From the NCBI GenBank assembly GCA_003990745.1, contig RBNI01002586.1, positions 1 through 18,066 on the forward strand: a stretch of 18,066 nt of DNA, given 5' to 3'. Numbering within the stretch: position 1 is the stretch's first letter; each line of letters starts with the position of its first letter. This stretch comes from Jimgerdemannia flammicorona. Its lineage: Eukaryota > Mucoromycota > Endogonomycetes > Endogonales > Endogonaceae. A program made the translations under genes and the position numbers. The notes beneath the pieces are model-generated. The model did not search any database. It was not told the DNA's origin and was given only the letters and a program-made list of their open reading frames with translations. Positions 11,094 through 18,066 of this stretch are shown here, piece by piece.

Positions 11094-11180
11094 CATATCA
11101 CTTTTCACTGGTAACATTCAGGTGACACAAGACTCAGGCAACATTTTTGATAACATTTTTGGTGAAAGGCAACTAGCAAC
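11094..11180 (+). other. Element D 5' leader
   Basis: An 87-nt leader starting CATATCAC right after the target duplication, which fixes the true 5' end of the family. The core AACATTCAGGT (11113-11123) and GTGACACAAGA match A's leader. ATG at 11181 follows. Confidence 0.7.
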
Positions 11181-13211
11181 ATGGAAAGCAACAAACATAC
11201 TAGTGTGTGTACTACATAGATCAGGTGGACCTAGGGTCTTTGACTGGCAGCAGGTGGGGAGGGGTTATGGTCTGAGGATGAGGGCCTTTGGAGGGCCAAA
11301 GAGTGGAGAGGGCTCTGGAGGGGGACTAGTGTCCAGTGGTAATGGGGGAAGATCTGGTCTCTCAAGCTTTGCAGATAAGGTGAAAGAGAGTGGGTGGCCG
11401 GCTGGTTCTAGGGCTGGTGCTGCTGAGGGAAAGGGCAAGGCAAGTCTTGGAAGAGGGAGAGGTGCTCAGGCTGGGGGTGCAAGCATAGGGGCTGGAGGTA
11501 CTGTGGCTGGGGGTGTGACTATTGATGAGAGTGTGATGGGGAATCAGGAAAAAAAAAGAGATATGATGGCTGATGGCCAGGTGGGGCTGGGGTTCCCAAT
11601 GCGGAAGGGGGACCTGGCCAATAGTGTAATGAAACTGGTGGTGGCCCTGTTGCTCAAGAAGTCAATCTCAGAGTTCACAGCTATCTTGTGTTTTCAGGGC
11701 TTGGTGGTGATGGCAAGGATGATCCTAGGGCTTATTTTGAAGCAAGTGACTGGGGTGGCCTTGGTGAAGTTCCTGAAGGGTCTGGAGGGGGTTGAGGTAA
11801 GCTTTGAGGAGGCGGGTCCACTGGATGAGACCCTGAAGACTGGAGTAGTGATTGGGGAAGTAGTGGTCCCCATGGTGCAGTGTTTGAGGTGGAACCCCAG
11901 GATAGTGCAACTTCTAGTGAGGGGGGTGCCTATGGTGATGAAGGAGGAGACTAGGAGGAGGATAGAGGAGGTAATGGCAGAGTATGGTGATATGGTGGAC
12001 ATTGGCTTCCAGATGTGGGAGGGGGTAACATTCAGGACAGGCAATGTTGATGTCAGGATTCGGCTGGCAAGAAAGGAGGCCACTGGGAAGACAAGTGACT
12101 GGCTCTCAGTACTGATGTGGGGGGCTTTTGTCTATAAGGTGTTGAGGGTGAAAGAGAGTGAAGAGGAGGAGGAGAACTTGTTGGAGGCTTTGGAGGAGTT
12201 GAGTGGTACTGTGGAGAGGAGAGCAAAGGCCTGGAAGCTGTTTGAAGAGTCGACTCATCTTGAGGTCATGGATGGAAAATATGTATGTACTGACAGAAGG
12301 TAGTGGGAGTGGGCCCAGGGGTGCAAGAAGCAGAGGGAGCTTTTGGCAAGTATGACAGGAGGGGTGACAAAGAAGTTAGTTGGGGCTGAGGAGGCTGGAG
12401 GTGTTGAAGCCAGTGTCTGGGCTAGCAAAGGAGGAAAGGAGGTAGTGGAGAATGAGGAAGGGACTGGGAAGGCACTGGGCAAGAATCTCTATGCTGATGG
12501 TACCTTTGAAGTTTGGGAGCAGGAGTTGGATGGCACCCCCCCCCACTTATCAGGAGGGGCCTAGTTGGAAAGAGAGGAGCAGTGGAGGATGTACTGATAC
12601 AGGGGGCCCAGCAAGTTCACTTTGGGGTCCCAAATGTGGTAAAAGGGGGCCAGATAGTAGCAGTGAGTGAGGATGAGCTGGTGGATATCCCAGAGGAGGA
12701 GTGGGATGAGGCTGCCAGTGTGGGAGCTAATACCACAATGCTGGATGCCAGGTAGCCAGAGACTCCTGGAGGGAGGGAGGTGGGAAACTTGCTGTGGATA
12801 AGCAAGGTGATGGATAACCTTGTGGCTGAGGAGTTGGGCAAAGTTGACCTGCATGTGGTACTAGAGGAGTATTGGGCATGGATTCTGCATGGAGATGGGG
12901 TGGTGGAGGTACTGAAGGCAGAGATACTTGTGATTCTCAAGGAGGAGGAGGGATATGTAGTAGATGAGATGAGGGAGGCTGAGTTGGTGATCATTGCTGG
13001 TGAGCAGGCTGCCTATTATTGGGCAGAGCATCATGGGTTGCAACTCTGGCAGGAGGTATGCTTGGAATACTGGGAGGACTTCGAGGAAAAGGAGGATGGG
13101 GTGATGGTAGAACTTCTGGCTGGATTGGAGACAAAGATGACTGAAGAGAAGGCACTGGCTGCAGAACATAACTTGGACTTAGCACAGGAGGAGCAGAATA
13201 CAGATTTATAG
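11181..13211 (+). pseudogene. Element D ORF1, broken by indels and stops
   Basis: This is the RNA-binding-type ORF1 protein. ATG at 11181 aligns with A's start, but a net 4-nt insertion in the next 60 nt puts it out of frame with the rest; its own frame stops after 12 codons. The main frame, open from before 11181 to a stop at 12301-12303, shows GGPRVFDW, a GR/GG-rich stretch, SSFADKV, both RRM-like regions (RIVQLLVRGVP, EYGDMVDIGF) and an ESEEEEENLLEALEEL acidic tract. It continues after the stop to about 12540, shifts by one in a 9-C run (12536-12544), and then runs with a TAG at 12753-12755 to TAG 13209-13211 after LDLAQEEQNTDL. The linker is about 48 codons longer than in A. No zinc knuckle is visible. 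Confidence 0.88.
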
Positions 13212-13242
13212 AGGGTGTGATTGATAACCAACATTATTCCTT

Positions 13243-16200
13243 ATGAACAGTATAACTAGCATTTTTTCTCTGAATGTGAATAGGCTACAGGGATTGGGAT
13301 AGCATAAAAACATTTTTACTTAGCTTAAGAGATTGGAGGCTGATCTCTTTTTACTGCAGGATATGAGATGTGAGGATGAGGAAGATTAAGTAGAGTGGAC
13401 TAGAGAATGGGGAGGGGCTGTAGCTTGGAATGACAAAGTGGCAATTCTGGTGAGGAAGGGTAGAGGAGACTTGGGAGGAATTCAGAGCTGGGGGAACCAT
13501 TTGGTCTGAGAAGATTGGTGCTGACCTAGGTAGGAATCAGTGAGGATTGGCTCCTGCTACTGCCCTGCAGTTAGGGGTGAGTGGATTGAGTGGGTTAGAG
13601 ATTTGTTAGAGGAGGGGGTTTTCTTGGAGGAAGATGTTGATGTTCTGGGAGGTGACTTTAATATGGTGTGGAATCTACAGCTAGATAGAACTGATGGAGG
13701 AAGGAGTACAGGTGGGAGGAGTGGTGGACTGGATAAGTGGGAGGAGGTGGAGAACCTTAGCTCCTTAAGAGATATGGGCAGAATACAGTGGGGTGTCAGG
13801 AGGGTTTATACACACTGAGTAAATGGACTGGGTATAAGGATTGACTAGATTCTGATGGCAGAATGTTGGGGTGCTGATGTTTGGAGGTCTCTGGAGGTGG
13901 AGTGGTGCTCTTGGTCTGATCACTGGGGGCTATTGGGGCAGGGCCAGTTTGGGGGGAGTAGAGATGGACCCAGACATTGGCACCTTAACTCCTCTCTGCT
14001 GGCTGAGAAGAGGTTGTAGGACCCATGGGTGGAGGATATCCAAGTTAAGATTACCACCTAGATACATGAAGGTTCATCTGTAGATGTCTGGTGGATGAGG
14101 TTGAAGGAGGCTGCAAGAGTTTATTGGAGAGGAGCTGGTAGGGAGGCTGGGAGGCAGAGAAAGAAGCAAGTACAGTGTGCTTCTAATAGGCTGATTAGAT
14201 TGCAGATGAAATGGGCCAAGTTGCTTCATTCTGAAGGGGTAGAGGATTGGAGGTTGGAATGGGCGAAATTGGAGGTAATGGAGCTACAACAAATATTGCA
14301 AGCAGAGGAGGAGATTCATATGAAAGGAATGGCTGCCAGACTATGGTGGCAGGGGCTTGAGGAGAGAGAGCAGCCCACTAGGTACCTGTCAAGGCTTCTC
14401 TAAGCTAGGAGAGTGCACCACTGATGGGATGGGGTCTTGGATGCTGAAAGTGATATAGTGCATAGTATGTAGCAGATCTTGGAAGTACTGAAGGAAAGAT
14501 GGTAGGGTCTGTGGAGTGAGGAGGAAGGGGGGGCTGATGAAGAGGCAATTGAAGATACACTGGAGGAGTGGGTGCTGCTGCAAGTAGAAGGACTGGGTGA
14601 TTTGATCTTACCAGTCCAAGAGGAGGAGATCCAGAGAGTCCTCGTGGCAACTAAGCTGGGGACAGCACCAGGGGAGGATAGGTTACCTTGGGACTTCTGG
14701 AAGAAGATGGCGAAGATCCCTGGAGTGTTAGAAGAGATGGCTGCCCTCTGTGACCATGTTCTTCTAAATAGTAAGTGGGTTGGCAAGCAGGACTTGGGGC
14801 TGGTGGCCTTATTGTTCAAAGATAAGGAGAGGAGGGAGGACTGGAAGAACTGGAGGCTGATCATACTTCTGGATATAGACAGGAAGATGGTGACTAAGGT
14901 GGTTGTTGTGAGGCTACAGAAGGTTGCCCAACAGGTTCTAGGTGAGGAGCAGTGAGGCTTTATAGGAGGCAGGCTTATCAGGGATGGGACTGCCTGGGTG
15001 CATGGCATCATTGAGGGGGCTCAGGCTTGCAGACTAGATGGTAGACTGGTCTTTTTGGACCAAGAGAAGGCCTATGACTATGTTTGGCAGGTATGGCTAG
15101 GCAAGGTGCTGGATAGAATTGGTGTTCCTCCAAGGTTTTGGACTTCTATGCTAAATTTATTGGAGGGCAGTAGGGCAGTGCTATTGTATAATGATTACTG
15201 GGGTTTGGTATTTCCCTTGAGAAGAGGAGTTCCTCAGGGAGACCCACTGTCTCCTATCTTTTATGCCCTTTCATTAGAACCTTTGATGGATAGGTTTTGT
15301 CAGAAGATGGCAGAGCTCTCTATATATGGTGTGGTGTGGAAGGTAGGGACTTTTGCAGACAACATGGTGGTTAGACTTGGGTCAGTTGCAGACATTGAGG
15401 CACTCAAGGTGACAGTGAAATGGTATGAGGTACACTCTGGGGCAAAACTCAACTGGCATAAGTGTGAGACAATAGTGTTAGAGAATGGGCTGGTGGGAGG
15501 GGACATTATTGGAGCAATTGTCCCCATAGGAGAGGTGGTGTGATATTTGGGCATCTTTCTTTCTATATATAGATCTGTTTTGCCAAGAGTGTGGTGGGAG
15601 AGGAGGGTGGCCATTTGGGGAGAGGCTCTTAGAGATTGGGGGGGTTGCCACATCTCACTGGCAGAAAGGGTATCAATTCTGAATGTCTACTGGTTCCCCA
15701 AGCTTTAGTATGTGGCCTATCATTTAGACTTCCTGGCTTGGGTAGTGAAGAGACTGATGAAACTGGCTAGAGATTGGATTTGGGCAGGAAGGAGGTCCCA
15801 GATCAGTTGGGATACTCTTGCAATACTAGTGGTTAGGAGAGGACTAGGCCTTGTGGATTTCCCTAAGTAGCTGCACTGCCTGCGAGCTTGGTGGTTGAAA
15901 AGGGCTGTTGAACTGCAGGGTGGAGGCTGGGTGCCACTGCTGCAAAAGGTGTGGGAGATGAGATTCTCCCCTTTGGGGTCCTCAGGAGATTTGCTTTCTC
16001 TGGTGGGCCTGACTGGAAGCTGATGGCTTTGGTATAAGGGCTTCTGGTAGGGGTGGTGGATGGAGTACACCAGATAGGATTGTGTTGATGAGGTAATGAG
16101 AGAGAGGTGCTGTGGAGTCCAGCTATGTGGTGATGAGACAGACTCCTTCTGGGGGGTGTTCAGCTTACTGAATTTGATATTGGTGATAGAGTAGAGTATC

Positions 16201-16902
16201 AGCAGGGGTCTTGGCCAGGATCTTTGACCAAGTAGTTGGCAGGCTGTAGGGATTGGCAAGGAGTGGGACTAGACAGGAGTTTGGTCATGAAGTGCAGAGG
16301 TGTGGTGGTGGCTTCCTCTTAAGTTCTGGGTAGTATGGTGGTGGATGCTGCAGAGGAATGTCATGTTGAATTTCCATACTGGGCATCTGGTAGAGGGTGG
16401 CCATTTAAATTGTGATGAGTGTTTTAATGTAGAGCAGGTTGGGGGATATGTGCAAATGTCTGAACATTGGCTGGGAGAGTATGAGGTTCTGGGGGACTTT
16501 TGGATAGTAATAGGGAATCAGCTGGATATAGAGAGGAGACCAGATGGAGAGAGAGGTCACTGGGAGGATTTGAAGTCTCAGCTAGTGAGTGGTGTGGACA
16601 ATGGTTGGCTCACTGTAGGGTGGATGTTAGCAGTATAGATAGGGTTGGCTGGACATTGACTCTTTGTTTTCGAGGAGGGGCAACAGATGGATTTACAGGA
16701 GAAGTTGTTAAGATGGGAGGGGTTGATGGGGGATCTGCTGACTGGGTGGTGGGTGGGTTGGGGTCCCCAGGGTAGTAAATAGTGTCATCTGATGGAAGAA
16801 ATCTGTGAACAGAGTAGTGGATGGGTGGAGATGATGTCAGACAAAGTGGTCTTTTATTGAGTGGGGATAGGAGGGGGGGAGTCCCCTAGGGGGATTGGAT
16901 AG
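13243..16902 (+). pseudogene. Element D ORF2: endonuclease-reverse transcriptase, one frame, about 29 stops
   Basis: ATG 13243 starts a 1,219-codon frame ending at TAG 16900-16902; I cannot tell whether this is the original terminator. It is colinear with A: LLQD 37-40, SDH with D226, NWRLI about 536, FLDQEKAYD from 604, RGVPQGDPLSP about 660, FADN 704-707, C1057, C1060 and H1075 all have A's numbers. The second catalytic Asp is Asn (codon 15361-15363), and the last zinc ligand, position 1080, is Tyr. By hand I count about 29 in-frame stops. The earliest are codons 20, 27 and 48. Others include 767, which is Arg in A. Longest open pieces are 14572-14955 and 14998-15543. No frameshift was found. 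Confidence 0.92.
16744..16763 (+). other. Possible G-quadruplex near D's 3' end
   Basis: Four runs of three or four G with short spacers occur on the sense strand about 210 nt before the poly(A), inside the ORF2 end. Some LINEs carry such motifs near the 3' end. The matching part of A has G runs but not this spacing, so it may only reflect the G-rich sense strand. Confidence 0.35.
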
Positions 16903-16943
16903 GGTTGGACATTGTGTATTATTTAGATAGTAGATGGTGTTTT

Positions 16944-16949
16944 AATAAA
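16944..16949 (+). promoter_or_regulatory. Polyadenylation signal of D
   Basis: AATAAA lies 21 nt before the poly(A) tract, at the usual distance for eukaryotic 3'-end processing, in the 68-nt region after the last ORF2 stop. It indicates that D was copied from a polyadenylated RNA using the element's own signal. Confidence 0.75.
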
Positions 16950-16967
16950 GGGAGAAGTCTGAGTAAC

Positions 16968-16970
<3 letters not shown>

Positions 16971-16998
<28 letters not shown>
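16971..16998 (+). repeat. Poly(A) tail of D
   Basis: Twenty-eight uninterrupted A residues end element D and directly join the right target-site duplication. This is the hallmark of target-primed reverse transcription of a polyadenylated LINE RNA. Confidence 0.95.
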
Positions 16999-17001
<3 letters not shown>

Positions 17002-17010
17002 CCCTCTCAG
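16999..17010. repeat. Target-site duplication of D, right copy
   Basis: GTTCCCTCTCAG follows the poly(A). It differs from the left copy at two positions, both C to T on the plus strand in CpC context, and belongs to C's ORF1. One change turns a TGG codon of C into TGA when this copy is read on the minus strand. Confidence 0.88.
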
Positions 17011-17840
17011 ACCCAGAACCCAATATCAACCACCTTGCTATACTCAGCTATAACTTCTACAACTCTCCTCCTTGTATCCTCAGTAGTCACCATGGATACT
17101 CCCTTCACTAGTAATTATACCACCCTGGAGTCCCACCTTAAGCAATGCACCATTGGAACACACATCTCTCCAACTGTCAACCCTACCTTCAGAGCCTCCT
17201 CTAATAGTTCAGCCTCCTCAAAGCCAATCTCTACTCTTTCCAGTTTCTTCAGAAACTTCACAAACACTGCTCCAGCCATCTGCTTAGCAATTAGCCCCAG
17301 GACCATTTTCACCATTACTGCCATACCCTGGAAGTATAAGGTGACTGCAAACTCTGAGATCAACTTCTTGAGTAATAGTACTACCACCAGTTCCATTATA
17401 CCATCTGCCAGATTGCTAGGCCTCATATCTTTCCTACTGCTCAGTCCACTATCAGTAGTCCCATTTAGATTTTTTTTCTGATTATCTATTATGCTCCCAT
17501 CAGTAGTCACTCTCTCATCCCCTACACTCTCAGTCCCACTACTCTGGCCCCCCAGAGAGACTCTCCCTTGAGGCTGCTGCTCTGTAGTCTTCACTGTCTC
17601 CTTGCCCCTCCTAAGCCAGTCCTCCAGCCTAGCACCCTGCTGACCTCCCTTCACCTTGTCTGCAAAGCTCACCCTCTCTATCTCCTAACCTCCAGCACTA
17701 CCCTCTCCCCTATCACATCCACCCACCAGCAGACCCCTCATACTTCCCCCCAAGCCAGGGCCCTGCTCCACATACTGCCAGTCAAATATATCTAGGCCAC
17801 CCTATCTAGTATATATCTTAGAATACTCATCAGTTATCAT
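16999..17840 (-). pseudogene. Element C ORF1, N-terminal part
   Basis: ATG at 17838-17840 aligns with A, B and D starts. The frame holds without shifts as far as I can follow, with stops at codon 13 (17802-17804), in the glycine-rich part, at 17115-17117 (TAA), and at the target-site copy. Recognisable features are GGLDIFDW, a glycine-rich stretch with few arginines, MSFADKVKGG near 17672, then the first RRM-like region and the start of the second (LLVKGV). The open stretch 17115-17672 gives 185 codons. The reading continues across D into 11093-9904. Confidence 0.85.
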
Positions 17841-17922
17841 GATACTAGTAGCTTTTCTCCAGAAACTGTGTCGAAAGTATTGCCAAAAGGTTGTGTAATC
17901 TGAATGTTACTGGAGGAGTATT
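17841..17922 (-). other. Element C 5' leader
   Basis: An 82-nt leader with a diverged core (AACATTCAG on the minus strand), followed by ATTACACAACC and TTCTGGAGAAAAG as in B. The 5' end near 17922 is set by alignment with B's leader and by the start of E-type ORF1 sequence. Confidence 0.6.
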
Positions 17923-18066
17923 CTTCTTGTCTATCAGTCTCACTCTGATATCTACATCTCTAGTCCTAAACTCTGTACCCTCTTAGACCTGGAATCCAAC
18001 ATCTACTACATTGCTCTACTCCTTGATAACATCAATAATCAACCCCCTAGCCTTCTCCTTTTTCAC
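17923..18066 (-). pseudogene. Element E: ORF1 fragment, interrupted by C
   Basis: Read on the minus strand from the window edge, this encodes about 48 residues of the second RRM-like region: VKKEKARGLI, then SNVVDVGF, EGTEF, DVDIRVRLIDKK. It matches A's ORF1 (VKKEEARR, EVVDIGF, EGTEL, DVDVRLRL) better than C's. Two in-frame stops are present, TAG after IKE and TAA before EGTEF. Similarity ends where C's 5' leader begins. The rest of E's ORF1 N-terminus should lie right of the window, and its C-terminus and ORF2 far to the left beyond A, B and C. Confidence 0.78.

Larger units (their letters stand above)
11094..16998 (+). mobile_element. Element D: complete LINE with poly(A) tail and TSD
   Basis: This is the only copy with both ends inside the window: leader, ORF1, 31-nt spacer, ORF2, 68-nt 3' UTR, a canonical AATAAA and a 28-nt poly(A), 5,905 bp in all. 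It is inserted antisense into ORF1 of element C and flanked by 12-bp duplications. It therefore defines the full size and gene order of the family here. It is inactive: ORF1 is frameshifted and ORF2 has about 29 stops. CpG is rare compared with A. Confidence 0.93.
16999..17922 (-). mobile_element. Element C, right part: 5' end and N-terminal part of ORF1
   Basis: This continues the sequence interrupted at 11093. On the minus strand it runs from C's 5' end near 17922 through the leader and the first part of ORF1 to D's target site. The join with 11093 falls at the same ORF1 position in every copy compared, so the two blocks are one element. The right edge abuts ORF1 sequence of E, so C inserted in E. 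Confidence 0.87.

Noticed and set aside
13871..14083. Plus-strand frame of 70 codons inside D ORF2
   Set aside because: It is out of frame with ORF2; the ORF2 frame here encodes the conserved SDH endonuclease motif.
9904..17840. C ORF1 halves as exons of one gene with a 5.9-kb intron
   Set aside because: The intervening DNA is a complete antisense LINE with a poly(A) tail and target duplication, without splice-site logic.
1..18066. LTR retrotransposon, DNA transposon or CRISPR array
   Set aside because: No long terminal repeats, no protease, integrase or transposase motifs, no terminal inverted repeats and no regularly spaced short repeats were seen.

Overview
The whole 18 kb is a stack of retrotransposons. 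I see no host gene, structural RNA, CRISPR array or other ordinary locus. The elements are non-LTR (LINE-type) and bicistronic. ORF1 is a glycine/arginine-rich RNA-binding-type protein of about 630-680 codons. ORF2 is about 1,219 codons: an N-terminal endonuclease of the exonuclease-endonuclease-phosphatase (EEP) fold, a reverse transcriptase and a C-terminal CCHC zinc motif. The elements have no LTRs and the one visible 3' end is a poly(A) tail, so this is a eukaryotic genome. The reverse transcriptase motifs resemble the L1/Tx1 group. Heavy C-to-T/G-to-A decay and loss of CpG suggest a genome that methylates or mutates repeated DNA. A filamentous fungus is my guess, with low confidence; plants or algae are not excluded.

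Layout from left to right: 1-5639 is element A (minus strand), nearly complete, with about the last 100 bp plus tail off the left edge. 5640-6746 is the 5' part of element B (minus), cut by A. 6747-11093 is the 3' two thirds of element C (minus), cut by B at one end and D at the other. 11094-16998 is element D (plus), complete from 5' leader to 28-nt poly(A) and flanked by a 12-bp target-site duplication. 16999-17922 is the 5' part of C, resuming exactly where it was interrupted. 17923-18066 is an ORF1 fragment of a fifth element, E (minus), into which C inserted.

Read as stratigraphy, E is oldest. C entered E; D and B entered C independently; A entered B. Decay follows this order. A has ten stops in ORF2, no frameshift and an intact FADD catalytic motif. 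D has about 29 stops in one preserved frame. C has stops, frameshifts, a lost start codon and a deletion of about 190 bp. Three of the four insertion points fall in the same stretch of about 190 bp in the middle of ORF1. No copy looks able to move by itself as read here, because every ORF1 and ORF2 has at least one stop or frameshift.
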